Shown here in pieces: positions 11,953 through 22,674 of a DNA stretch of 32,336 nucleotides. The notes under the pieces were generated by a model, which saw only the letters and a program-made list of their open reading frames with translations, did no database searches and had not been told where the DNA came from. Position numbers and translations under genes: made by a program. The stretch is from Rhizopus sp. PT2906 (Eukaryota; Mucoromycota; Mucoromycetes; Mucorales; Rhizopodaceae). The stretch covers positions 1 to 32,336 of the forward strand of contig JAMYHX010000486.1 of assembly GCA_025529335.1 (NCBI GenBank), in the 5' to 3' direction. Position 1 is the stretch's first letter. Each line of letters starts with the position of its first letter.

Positions 11953-11958
11953 ACGCGT
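11953..11958 (+). promoter_or_regulatory. MCB-type ACGCGT upstream of CTF8
   Basis: The palindrome ACGCGT lies 40 bp before the CTF8 start codon, within the 125-bp gap after the PSP1 gene. ACGCGT is the MCB element bound by fungal MBF at G1/S genes, and CTF8 is a replication/cohesion gene. The hexamer also occurs elsewhere in the window (for example 11744, 22777, 23702 and 27796), so chance is possible. Confidence 0.35.
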
Positions 11959-11998
11959 CACGTTATCACTTTTTTTTTTATTATTATTTATTATTTAA

Positions 11999-12398
11999 AT
12001 GGTCAACATCGTCATTCATCCTTACAATCAGTCCAGTCAAAAGCAAGATTTACTTGTACTTGACTTTCAAGGAAGTTTTGATTCTGGAGAAGTTGTTGAT
12101 TTATCTCTTGTCAAGTTTGGAAATGTCACTTTGAATGAAGTAAGATGAATAAAAACAAGGCATTACAAAAAACTTAATAATTATATAGAATTCAGCCGAA
12201 CTTGTCATTGGACATCATCGTCTTGTTGGAAAAAAAGTAAAACTACCTAAACCGTATGCGGTAATTCACAAGAGAAAGGATAGTATGGAAGCAAGCTATG
12301 ACGTTGTGAGCTTTATTAAAGAAAAGTACGTCTTTTCTCAACGACCAGGATTAATCGTACAAGAAAATTTGCGCAACTTGACTCGTATTGGAGGATAA
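11999..12398 (+). CDS. CTF8: CTF8, subunit of the Ctf18-RFC clamp loader
   Basis: Two exons, 11999-12139 and 12189-12398, with a 49-nt intron (GTAAGA...TATAG) in phase 0. The product is 116 aa. Neither exon makes a long ORF in its own frame, so the gene is easy to overlook. The join gives the Ctf8 signature: a beta-rich start (LLVLDFQGSFDSGE), then ELVIGHHRLVGKKVKLPKP-AVI, a YDVVSFIKEKYVF segment and a terminal RPGLIV. Ctf8 pairs with Dcc1 and Ctf18 on RFC2-5 to load and unload PCNA at forks and support sister-chromatid cohesion; length matches the small family members (about 115-130 aa). It lies head-to-tail behind the PSP1 gene with only 125 bp between, so its promoter must be short. The identification rests on remembered motifs. 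Confidence 0.85.
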
Positions 12399-13013
12399 GG
12401 TTCTCGGTCATAGATCCGAAAAAAAAAAAAAATTGATTCATATGCATTTTATATACATACCAATGATATTTTACAAGCAAGTATCAAACTGCTTTTTTAT
12501 TATTATTGCCAGCTTACTCCGGTCAACTTTTTCATATTCACTCATGCCCTTTTTTTCTTTTTCTTTGCACTACACGTTTTATAGTAATAAAGATAAGTTA
12601 AAGATAGAATTTATCAAACTTAAACTTGTCTCTATATTTTACCCACTCTTTCTCCTTTATGTCAACTTGTATAAACAATAAAGAGAGAGAAAAAAGGAGA
12701 TTGAGTGTGAAAAAAGCAAAAAAGGAGAGAGAAAGGGAATAATATTTGTATGCGTAAATGTGAGAGAATATGAGGATGAGTCAACTCCTTTTGCTGTTTC
12801 ATTTTTTTATATATAAAAAATGATAAATTGGGCATTTCAATTGTAAAGTTATTGTTTCTAGCATTATTTATTCAAGTTGAGTTACAAAAAATGGTAAGGC
12901 TTCGAATCAATGAGCAAAATGTTTATATAAAAGATCGATTTATGGAAAACGTTTGCTTCTCTTTCTCTTTTTTTTTTCTTATTCCTTTCTATTTTATTTT
13001 TTATTAAATAAAA
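12399..13013. other. Intergenic region, GATA-factor promoter
   Basis: 615 bp, AT-rich, with purine runs (about 12681-12738) and a pyrimidine run just before the GATA start (about 12957-12980). Open frames here lack coding character. Confidence 0.6.
12924..12931 (+). promoter_or_regulatory. Candidate TATA box of the GATA-factor gene
   Basis: TATATAAA about 83-90 nt upstream of the ATG at 13014, the usual distance for a fungal TATA element. Confidence 0.45.
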
Positions 13014-14021
13014 ATGACAGGTAAAGGACAAGTATTGATCAAGAACATGTATATTAACATTTGTAAAGATTATTCATATAAATATCGAAATAACTTTTCT
13101 TCTGGACAAGGTATCTGCTCTCCTTCAGGATATTCTGAACCTGCAAGCCCTATTGGTCCTCCATCTCATCTTAGTCCTTATTGTTATGATCGACCTCAAT
13201 TGGAACATCCTTATAATGGTATGCTCTATTATGCAAATGTTACATCTACTCCGGATTATGCTGCACCAGATCCCGAAAGCCATCCTCCACCTAGTCTTTT
13301 AATGCTACCTCCTCAAGGTCTTCCCTTCCCATCAGGTACTCCTTCTCCAGACTCTTCGTCCTTCTCAAGCTCATCTGTGGATCATTTTAATATGCTCAAT
13401 TTTGAAAACTCTGTTTACATCTGTTCCGATGGCGGCATGAATACTTATGAATCCAAGTCCGATGATAGTTTCTCTTGTGAGGTACAAGGGACAAAGAATA
13501 GACAAAATGAAGCTAACTTGATGGTACCTCAAATGAAGCAGAATTTCAATGAAAAATCTCAAATAGTCAAAAAACAAGATAACAAAAAAATGCCACATGC
13601 TAATCAACTCGTTCATCCGAAGCAAAAGACAAAAAAGAAGTGTGCTAACTGCCAAACGAAGGAATCTCCTTCTTGGAGACGCAGTATAGCAAAGGAAACA
13701 AAAGGCAAACTTCTCTGCAATGCTTGTGGTCTCTAGTAAGTACCCTTTGTGAAATGTGAATGAATCTATATAATCATAATTGATGTATAGTGAAAAAACT
13801 ACTAAAAGAAGACGTATGTTGGTTACGAACGAAGACAACTTAACAAAAGTTATACGCAAACGAGATGCTCGTGTCTACTGCTGCGCTGTATGCGGAACAA
13901 AGAATGCTTGCCATTGGAGAGCTATAAAGGAGATAATCAAGTGTAAGTTGCATCATTAACTTTTAAAGAACATTACTAATTGACACTATTAGGCGAACCA
14001 TGCCATCGTTCCGGTTTTTAA
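13014..14021 (+). CDS. GATA-type transcription factor with two zinc fingers
   Basis: Three exons: 13014-13735, 13791-13942, 13993-14021, with introns of 55 and 50 nt; 300 aa as read. The first 200 residues are Pro/Ser-rich, like an activation or regulatory region. Finger 1 is C210-x2-C213 ... C235-x2-C238 with SPSWRR and the CNACGLY ending, giving a 21-residue loop, longer than the usual 17-18. Finger 2 is C272-x2-C275-x16-C292-x2-C295, with an HWR motif in the position of the conserved Trp-Arg; it is divergent and ends five residues before the stop. GATA factors bind WGATAR and control nitrogen, light, iron or morphogenesis genes; the target set is unknown here. Segment 13021-13110 begins GTAAAG and ends CAAG and could be an in-frame 90-nt intron, since the residues it encodes look non-coding; removing it leaves 270 aa. 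Confidence 0.85.
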
Positions 14022-16718
14022 CTCTTTTTTCTTCTTCTTCTTCTATTTTCTCTCCTTATTTAGGACCACATTAAAAATAAAGCTAACAAATTAAAGATGT
14101 ACTTTCTTTTTTCATCAAACTCAATATTGTTTAATTTTAGTAAATTTGGTGAAATTTTAATATGCTTTAACAAATGACGTTCGAAAACCAAATTACAAAT
14201 AGATTAGCTCGATAACCTTTTTATGGTAAGCATTCTCTACTCTATGACATTTATCTAATTAAAGTAAAACGATGCGGAATTAGCGCTCCATATTATTTAG
14301 ATCATGCGTCGGAACTAATTCTAGAATCAATTTTCAGCAAGTATAAAAGGGGAGCAAAATGATCTCATGATTCAATATGGGCTCATTTTTATTCGAAAAT
14401 TCTTGATCTGCCATTATTTACGTGGCCTAGTCACTGGTATTGACCATCCATATATCTGTAAAGTGACTTTATTTATTAGAACATAAAGCCATGTGTATAT
14501 ATCCTTCTTTTGTCTATGCTAATATAACTTAGATTCTGGATAATTCTTTTTTTATATATTGCTTTAATGCAAGCAAAACAGCCTCTAAACACATTATTAA
14601 AGTTAATCCTGTAAGTCTCATCAGTATGTTTGTTAAAAGTACTTGAATCAAAATCTCACACGCACACGATGAAAGAGTGACATCAGGATATAAAAATAAA
14701 GATTATTCTTAATCACGTATTTGCTATGATACAAGCTGATTATATAATTATTCAACCTTTGCTTTTCAAATACAAATGGAATAAAGTGAAAAGAATCATT
14801 CTTATAGTATGAATCTATCAAATTTAATTAAAATACAACACTTAAAATCCTTTGCAAAGGCTTGCTTTGATGTACCTGTGTCTCTGACATAGCGATCATT
14901 TAGTCGCCATCATCGGGAATAAAAAATGTTTTTAAGTTCGAATCTCTTTCTCTCTTTTTAGAACAAACAGATCCGCTCTGATACATTTGTTTATTTTTAA
15001 TCAAATGATGACTTAAAATAAAAAGACAACTCTCATATTTTATTTGGAATAAAATAAAAAGATTGTCATTGAATCTATTTCATTATCAAAGGAAAGTAAA
15101 CGCTTTTTCATATATCGATTGGAATTGCTTACCCTTTGATAAAAACATGACTTACACGGAACAATTGATCAAACAATTGAGAATTTTTTTTTCTTCTTTT
15201 TATCTTTAAATAAGACATAATCCAATAATATTCGAGAGTATGTGCATAAAAGGCTAATCTATGGCGGGCAGTAACGCAAAAGGATATGTCTATACAATTA
15301 ATTATTATAAATGCAATGCCATTGGTAAATGTTCAAAAGTCAATTCCCTAAACCCATTTACTTTCAGTTATAAGCTCAACTTGATAAAGAAGACAGAAAG
15401 ACAAGCTTATTATTTTCGTAACAAATGCGCCATTGTCTTTGTTTATGCTAGCATATTAGTGACGATAAGAATACTTCAATGACTATTCAATGATGATCAG
15501 ATTACTTAAATTTGCCTTATTGACTCCATATGCTACGAAATGACTGAATGATCAAGAATCAATTACACGCTATTCACCTATGTAAGCGGCAATTGAATAT
15601 TTACAAAATAAGATGTGTGTTTCAATGCCATATAACAATAGTCGTAGCCTTATCGAAGTTGTGTCTTCATTATTAGCACTTCTACATGAATACCAGCTAC
15701 CTCTCTCTCTCTTTGATATCTTTAAAAGACATTTTTTTTCAACCAAAGGTCCCTTCCTTTGACCAATGCTTGTAACTTCACCAGAAAGTAAAGTCGCATG
15801 GAGTGCATCGATCAAGAGAAGGGAATAGAAGACTTTAGAATATGAAGAGAGATAATGCTGCATAATATCTTTTTTATCAGTATTAATGCAGAGTGAAAGA
15901 GAGAGAGAGAAAGAGAGACAAGGTGAAATGAAGACGGAATTAAGAAGTAATTATGATCTAATGCACCCTACATTTGTCAGTTGCTAAAAAAGCTCGCTAT
16001 ACAACAAGTATATTCTCATATTCGTTAAAGTGGTTAGTTGCTGTTTTCTTACAAAGAACTACGTGAATGGATATCCATGCTGTAAACTATGGACTTATAT
16101 CCTTAGCATTTTCTTTTGAATGGCTTCCTTAAAAGTGTCATTTATATCCTTAGGATCTCTTACTTCTCTAACCTGAATGTTAAATAAGACCTTAAAGTAT
16201 GTTGTATGAAAGAATGGGCATTTCTCTGTCTCTGCCTTTAGAGAAGCTCCTCCATGTCTCATTTTAAAGCCCGCTCAAACCATTCCTCCAACAGTCAGCT
16301 TACTTGTTGCAATTAATGCGCAGCCGTAAAGGCTCATACACGTAAAAATATGATTTATTACACAAGAGGAGGTTAGAAAGATTATATACTATAGAAAATA
16401 TTGAAAATAACCCAATGCATAATTATTACCATACATTGGTGTTCTTTTGGCTGTTTGAAAAGAGCTGATGCCTGCGGAATGAATTCTACTATTATCCAAA
16501 TGCTCCATCTATTTCCAATACTATTTTATCACTAAAATTATAAAGAAATAACATAAATTGTGCATGCTTATTATCAATGGCCCTCGTCTCCCTTGAACTT
16601 GCTCCCATTTTGAGCTGAATACCCGTGTAACAAATACACCGTCGGCAAAACAAAAATTGTTTAAGCAGCTATAGTGATTTATTATTACTTTTTTTTTTAA
16701 AAAAAGAGAAATAGCATA
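14022..16718. other. Gene-poor region, 2.7 kb
   Basis: No intact gene was recognised. It holds scattered TATA-like motifs (TATAAAAGG at about 14343), a CT run (about 15701-15714), a GA run (about 15896-15916), and one minus-strand fragment with coding character (16095-16337). The open frames at 15261-15482 (+) and 15570-15863 (-) do not resemble proteins I know and have AT-driven composition. The segment next to the following gene (about 16580-16660) is slightly richer in GC and open in several minus-strand frames. The length suggests a large upstream control region for the APSES gene, relic DNA, or both. Confidence 0.55.
16095..16337 (-). pseudogene. Small decayed ORF, family unknown
   Basis: On the minus strand an ATG at 16337 opens a frame of 81 codons that is broken once, by TGA at 16277-16275. 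A second in-frame ATG at 16262 gives an intact 55-aa ORF ending at TAA 16097-16095. Residues on both sides of the stop look protein-like: ALIATSKLTVGGMV before it, and RHGGASLKAE, KVLFNIQVREVRDPKDIND and TFKEAIQKKM after it. The gap at the TGA is too short to be an intron. Either the 55-aa frame is a real small gene or this is a fragment of a lost gene or mobile element. Not recognised. Confidence 0.3.
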
Positions 16719-18802
16719 ATGGCAAATTCACAACAAGTGTTTCAAGCAACTTATTCAGGTGTACCAGTGTACGAAATGCTTTGCAGAGGAGTAGCTGTAA
16801 TGCGCAGAAAGTCAGATTCCTATTTAAATGCTACTCAGATATTAAAAGTCGCGGGTTTTGATAAACCACACAGAACTCGTATTTTGGAAAGAGAAGTACA
16901 AACAGGACAACATGAGAAAGTTCAAGGCGGTTATGGAAAATATCAAGGTTCAGATGAATTGTGTACATGCATTGGAATTCCAATGTTTGCTAATGTCGGC
17001 ATAATTTAGGTACTTGGGTTCCATTAGAACGTGGTAAAGAACTAGCACAGCTATATGAAGTCGACAACCTACTGGACCCTATTCTAAACTTTGTAAAAGG
17101 CGATAAGAGTCCACCGATTGCGCCAAAGCATACGACAGCAGCTTCAGCACGGGCCAAGAAGGCCGCACGTGAGCCGCGACCGGTGAGAAAGAGAGTAAGG
17201 AGAGAAGTAGTAGAAGAAGATATATCAGACATAGACGATATGTCTCATCACGGTATTCATATTCTTCCTGCTCCAGCAGAACCAGCCGCAAGCCCCGGTA
17301 GACGAACAAGACATGTCAAGGAAAGACGGCACAACAATAAGCCTGCCGTCGTAAAAGAGGAAAGACCAGAGGTAAAGGAGCCGGCTGTTGAGCCAGCAAT
17401 TATTGTGGATGATCCGATCATCGATGATTATGACTCTAGAGAAAAGACATATGCTCAAAAGCTGCTTCAGTTTTTCATGTCGGGGCGTCAAGGCATACCA
17501 TCTCTACTGGCATATCCCTCTCGTGATCTCGATCTGAACTTGATAATTGACGATGAGGGGCACACGAGTCTTCATTGGGCCACAGCTATGGCTCGTATCG
17601 ACATTGTCAAGACTCTTATTGATCATGGCGCAGAGATTGACAGAGTCAATTATCAGGGTCAAACAGCCTTGATGCGTAGTGTCTTGTTCACAAACAACTT
17701 TGACGAAAAGACATTTGATACTCTACTCACATTCTTACGTCCCACTGTATTCCATATTGACAAGAAGGATCAAACCGTGTTTCATCATATCGCAACCACA
17801 GCAGGTTCAAAGGGAAAAGTACATGCCTCTCGTTACTATATGGAATGTCTTATCAACAAGCTAAGCTCAAATCGGTCGGAACTGATATCTATATTAAACG
17901 TCCAAGATGCGTATGGTGACACAGCATTGACCATTGCGGCGCGTATTGGCAACAAGCGCCTGATCAAACTCTTGATCGATGCTGGAGCCAGTACAGAGAT
18001 AGCGAATGAAGATGGAATGACGTCTAGAGACTATATCAACGAGATGGAAAGACGTAGCGCCGGTGAATTTTCGTCTCTGCTGCCTTTCCAGACCAACAAT
18101 GACATTTTACTCGCCGATGCCAATTCACATGAAGCTCTAAGGCAAAAAGTGAACACTATGTTCAAGCAAGTGATCAGTAGCTTAAACAACAATGATGTCG
18201 TGCCACCTATTTCAGAAGTATTTGATTCATTTGCTGAAAGTTACGAACGGGATCTGATATCAAAAGAGAATTCAGTTCAAAAGAAAAGAATAGAGTTGGA
18301 ACTCTATACAAAGCGGTTGGCTGAGACAAAGCGTGTATTAGAATCCATCGTGTTTAATGCTGAAGACACTATTGCTTATGAGGAAACAGGTAAAAGGGGT
18401 CTGTTGCTTGAATCTAGGCTTAAGAAATGGCTCCAGTTTAGTCAAAAAGAGACACTCTTGTACCTCATCAAGGCTGCAGAAGACAATCCTCACAGTGGTA
18501 ACACAGGTGCGACCAGTAGCAGTAGTACACCTCCATCAGAATTGATCGAACTAAAGAAGACAGCTGAACTATTACAACAGGAACTTGCAGAATTGCAGAG
18601 CTCGAGGAAAGATAAAGTGCAATCATTGATAAACATCTTGTGTCAGATACCTAGTAAAAAGTATCAAGATTACAAGAGATTGATCTCGACAAGTTGCAAC
18701 ATTCCATATGAAAATGTAGAAATGATGTTGGAGCCTTTACTGGCTTCATTTGAGGAAGAAAACCTTCCTGAACGAGAAATGACAGGTGTATCTGCTTCAT
18801 AA
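16719..18802 (+). CDS. APSES (KilA-N) / ankyrin-repeat transcription factor, MBF type (Mbp1/Res-like)
   Basis: Two exons, 16719-16947 and 17010-18802, with a 62-nt intron; 673 aa. The APSES DNA-binding domain covers about residues 8-105 (SGVPVYEMLCRGVAVMRRKSD, then YLNATQILKVAGF, HEKVQGGYGKYQGTWVPLERG). The intron cuts the domain at KYQ|GTWVP and uses an unusual donor, GTTCAG. Next come an Arg/Lys-rich segment (about 127-158) that fits a nuclear signal, ankyrin repeats (about 255-320 and 375-412, with GHTSLHWATA and GDTALTIAARIGN), and a long helical C-terminus. That architecture is that of Mbp1, Swi4 and Res1/Res2, which with a Cdc10/Swi6 partner form MBF/SBF and drive G1/S genes through ACGCGT or CGCGAAA sites. 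The tail has low-complexity Ser/Thr and coiled-coil-like Glu/Leu runs, probably for dimerisation. Which paralogue it is cannot be told. Confidence 0.93.
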
Positions 18803-18920
18803 TTTTTATAAATAAACGGTATTATTTAAGACTGTTGGCTGTGCATATATTTGCTAGATGTAAATCAGCTTAAGGTTTTGAAGTGTATGTTTAGTTTATA
18901 TAAAATAAAAGAAATGTAAA

Positions 18921-21188
18921 CTAAGCTTCATTATCTTCCAACACAATGCTTTCAATTTCAAAATTAGATTGTGAAGAAGAAGAAGAAGAAGAATCTAGAG
19001 TCAACAACTCACTTTGGATACTTGATCCATCTGTATTCATTATCATACTAGCAGCCTCGCTATTTGAAATTAATGCTGACTCAGGCATATCGTCTCCTGT
19101 TGTTGTCGTTGTTGCTATCGATGCTGATAAATCTAGTGATTCAACGGTGAGACATGATGAAGACACTCTTTATTTTATATTTACCTTCATGAACTTCTCT
19201 TGAATTCTCTTCATCAGTTGATGTACCTTCAAGCCCAAGTTCAGGAGCATGTTGATTGATAAAATCCGTGATATCCTTGGCCAAATCTTTTCTTATCTGA
19301 CGGATGATCTCACCAGCCTCTGGGTTTCGAATAGCCAAAAACAGTGGCTTAATAGATCTTTTTATAAAGGGGAATTAGAAGGGTGCAGAAAAAGCACTCT
19401 ACCTTATATGACTTACTTGTATATGTCTAATCCTGTGTCTCCTAATCGCATAAGCAAATAGCTTAATATAGGCTGAATCGCCCATACACAAGCTGCTCTC
19501 CGCAACTTTGATTGTAATGACAATTGAGATCGTCGCTTGATTAAAAAGAGCAAATAGAATAGAGCGTAAATTCCGTATAAAGTGGGTGCAGCGATGGAAA
19601 CGACGATTACTTTCCATGATGCTATTACATCTTTTCCTTGGATCTTTACAGATGATCCTGCTAATGCTTCTATACTAAAAGGTTAGTTACCATCATACAC
19701 ATCCCTTTGTTAATTACGCCTTTGCTTCTTCTTGCTTATATAGTTTGTAATCCAGATGAGGGGTAGATTGAATATGAGTCTAAAAGAAATAAGATATCCA
19801 GAAGCTGTTCATGTTGGGCAACTTACGCAGGTGTTCCCAGTATTGCCATAATGACCAATTTGTTGATCCGTTTGATGAGCTGAAAGGTAGCTTTGGAAGG
19901 TCGTATGTTTAATTTTTCTACCTGGTGGTCTCGTATACCAAAGAAGTTGAGCATATCGTTATAGTACTTGACCTTTTTCACAATAATCTTCAGGCTAGGG
20001 TCATCACGCAATTTAGACCAAAGAGAAGCAAAGTGTCTGTTGAGCTTGACTACTTGATCTATTGACGGTCTTTTATCCCCAGTAGTGTATAGTCTTCTTG
20101 CCGCTTGAATGACCTAGAAAAGAAAAATTGGAGCTTGTTCTCTTTCACATTCTTTCTTTCTTTACCATCAATGTATCATAATCTGGTGTATTCACAGTAA
20201 CAGCTTTGAATGCCTCATCACTAAGATCAAGCAGTCTCGTGACCGCCTCTCTCTTTGCTTCACCACCCAGCTTATAGTCCTCAATATCTCTCTTGTCAAT
20301 GGAGATGGGGTGACCAAATGATACTACAGCGCGAGATCGAAACTTGTCTGGATGAAAATAATTCATACCAACAGGCACGATCTTGATATCTAAACTTGGA
20401 TTTGCAGCAGCAGCTCCAAGAGCCATAACGGCAAACCCAGCTTATTTAAAAAAGAAATAAGACCCTTGTAAATGAATCCATTTCTCTATCGCGTTACCTT
20501 TTAGAGGCAACATCTCGGATCGATCATGACTTCCACCTTCAGGAAATATCGTGATACATTCATGATTATTCAAGTAATGATAGACTTCATCATATACAGC
20601 TGTTTGATCAACGTGAGGAGCGATTTTAAAAGCGTGTCCATTCCCTTGTTCTTCTTGGGGTAAATTGATTGAATAAGTAATTTTCAAGAGAGTATCCGAG
20701 ATGATTTCTTCGACGTGTACTTTGTGATTTCTTCCAAAGATGACAAAGTCTCTTGGCCTAAGCTCGCCCTTGAACCTTGTCTTTTCTCCTCTGATCTCGA
20801 ATGGATTATTGATTGGATCATAAAAAATAGTACCTGTACCCTTAGTAACGATATCTTGCGGCCTGACAACGGGAACTGGGATAGGTTTAGAATGATGTGT
20901 GTATAATGCTTAAAGTAACTTACTGGCATTAAGTATCTTGCCTACATGACCAATCAATGGTTTATTATAAGATACAGCAGCCATCAAGGCATAAGACGAA
21001 CGAGGATTTTTGCTTAAAAAGACAACACCGTCAATAAACTGGTTGGCATGGGGACCAACAATAAAGATGCAAGGACCTGATGTTGGTACAAGATGAGAAT
21101 CACTTGTCTTGACTTCACGAAAAAAGACGTGGGATATAACCTTGAATAAGACACGAAAGGACTGATAGGTTATTGAAGGTTCAGTCAT
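18921..21188 (-). CDS. Glycerol-3-phosphate/DHAP O-acyltransferase (GPT2/SCT1 type, PlsC fold)
   Basis: Eight exons: 21188-20924, 20875-20498, 20440-20166, 20113-19827, 19779-19718, 19669-19417, 19357-19185, 19132-18921; introns 47-59 nt, all phases consistent; 634 aa. PlsC motifs: VGPHANQFIDG (His47...Asp53, the HX5D form), a substrate-binding GTGTIFYDP/FEIRGEKTRF region, the FPEGGSHDR motif and the VPVGMNYF-HPDKFRSRA block. Hydrophobic segments at about 393-415, 445-470 and near 490 make it an integral membrane protein, presumably in the ER, where family members catalyse the first acylation step of phospholipid and triacylglycerol synthesis. The C-terminal 120 residues are acidic and Ser/Thr-rich, a likely phosphoregulatory tail as in yeast Gpt2. 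The in-frame TTG upstream of 21188 is not needed. The 5' end faces SEC61 beta across a 382-bp divergent promoter. Confidence 0.93.
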
Positions 21189-21570
21189 TAAAAAAGAGAG
21201 AAGATATAAAAGATATAAATTCAGGGACAAAAGGCTATATTCACATGGGAAAGCATGTGATTACCTAAGGAATTGAATTGTATGTATTTATGCAGCGACT
21301 TTTATTTTAGTAAGCATTAGATTATGCCATAAAAAGACAAGGACAAAGACAGAGATTGTACGCTAGAATGAGCAGTCATTCATGCTGATGACTTGTAGAG
21401 TATCGATTAGTTCAGCCACAGCCTACACACACAAGGATCGTTTTTTGGATTTACTATAAATTGGACCAATCAAAGAGTCACAGCAATTCTGTTGTTCTTA
21501 AATTCAATTTAATCTTTTCCCTTCCCTTTCTCTTTTTATTTCTATACAAACACATATATATTATAATAGA
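21189..21570. other. Divergent promoter region (GPAT/SEC61 beta)
   Basis: 382 bp between the two start codons. Apart from the CCAAT palindrome (21460-21470) and a TATAAATT at about 21455-21462, there is a pyrimidine-rich stretch (about 21510-21540) near the SEC61 beta start. Confidence 0.6.
21460..21470. promoter_or_regulatory. CCAAT-box palindrome
   Basis: ATTGGACCAAT: an inverted and a direct CCAAT box back to back, about 100 bp from the SEC61 beta ATG and about 270 bp from the GPAT ATG. CCAAT is the HAP/NF-Y site in fungi and could serve both genes. Confidence 0.4.
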
Positions 21571-22002
21571 ATGGTAAATATAGGAAAATAAGGGTGAGAC
21601 TATACCTATTAACAACACAACAACAATAGGCTGATTCAACTCCAAAGGGTACTATCAGGTAAAGATCAATAAAGAAAACTGGGAATGTGTGGAAAGATGA
21701 GATGATGGAGATGATACTGATCCTTTCTATTTTCATTTATAGAAAGCGTGTTACTTCTCGCTCCAATACGAATAACAACAGTGCCCGTGGCGGTATTCCT
21801 GGAGGAAGTACATCCAGTATGATGAGTATTTATTCTGATGATGCTCCTGGACTTCGCGTGTAAGGATTATCATTTATAAATGGTAAATATGTTATTCATT
21901 TTTTTTATATATAATAGTGATCCAGTCGTCGTCTTGGTCCTTTCCTTGACCTTTATTGCTTCTGTATTTGGCCTTCATATTGTTGGCAGATTTTTGGCTT
22001 AA
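21571..22002 (+). CDS. SEC61 beta subunit (Sbh1-like) of the ER translocon
   Basis: Four coding exons: 21571-21573 (the ATG alone), 21630-21658, 21743-21859, 21918-22002, with introns of 56, 84 and 58 nt; 77 aa. The joined protein starts M-ADSTPKGTIRKRVTSR, continues through a Gly/Ser/Asn linker and the family signature YSDDAPGLRVDPVVVLVLS, and ends in one C-terminal membrane segment (about residues 53-74) with a very short luminal end, typical of a tail-anchored protein. SEC61 beta binds Sec61 alpha/gamma and assists co-translational transport and secretory quality control. Exon 1 as the bare start codon is required: reading through the first donor gives a stop seven codons in. The ATG-only exon is the least certain join; an unseen upstream exon is possible. 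The short exons hide this gene from simple ORF calling. Confidence 0.88.
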
Positions 22003-22674
22003 TGTATACATTGCGCACCATACTGTATTCTTTTCATCACATATACACATATATACTTTGAATCAAAAGAGAGAGAGAGAAAAAAAAAAGGAAAAAGTAC
22101 TATTACAACTATTTTACTGCTTCATCTGGGATAAACAATCTGCTTTCTTCTTTTGTTGAATAAAAAGACTTTTTTTTTATAAAGACTTCTTTATGTCGGA
22201 AACAAGGACAGAATCAATCAAGGGAAGGATCAACTTGTGATTGGGATAATACTTTAATGTCTTGAACTTGTCTTTGATCGGATGTGAAATCATAGACATC
22301 CTTTTTAAGAATAGAAGACAATGGAACATATGCTGAAGTAAACCAAAAGTCCCTCTCTCTCTACCTGTCTTATTCTTTTTCTACGAGAGGAATGATCACA
22401 TAAAGAGGATATAGGGCATTTATCTACTTTTAGTCATACATGAATAAATGGTACAGTCATGGTTATTCTTATTCATGAACAAGCGGTAATTCAAAAGAGA
22501 ACCACATTCATCTATGTCAGCACCAAACGTTCTCTTCCCATCACGCCACAGGATGAAATGAATCTCAGTCTTAATCGCGGATAATGATTGCATTATGAAC
22601 AACAACAACCATATGCTTTTATTTTCTTTTTTCTTCTTCTTCTTTCTTTTTGTGTAAATACAGTAGATTTATAG
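22003..22674. other. Intergenic region upstream of glycogen synthase
   Basis: 672 bp, containing GA and CT runs (about 22069-22090, 22353-22363) and poly-T or TTC-rich pyrimidine tracts near 22620-22652. The ATG of the next gene directly follows TTTATAG, so a 5'-leader intron is possible. No coding frame seen. Confidence 0.55.

Noticed and set aside
14936..14948. B-box-like AGTTCGAATCTC
   Set aside because: No matching A box or acceptor stem upstream; it is followed by a pyrimidine run, so not a tRNA.
15261..15482. 73-codon plus-strand ORF in the gene-poor gap
   Set aside because: AT-driven residues (Lys, Asn, Tyr, Ile), no recognised motif, no promoter or splice context.
19166..19184. A 19-nt intron in the GPAT gene
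   Set aside because: Too short for a spliceosomal intron; the acceptor at 19133 gives a 52-nt intron in frame instead.
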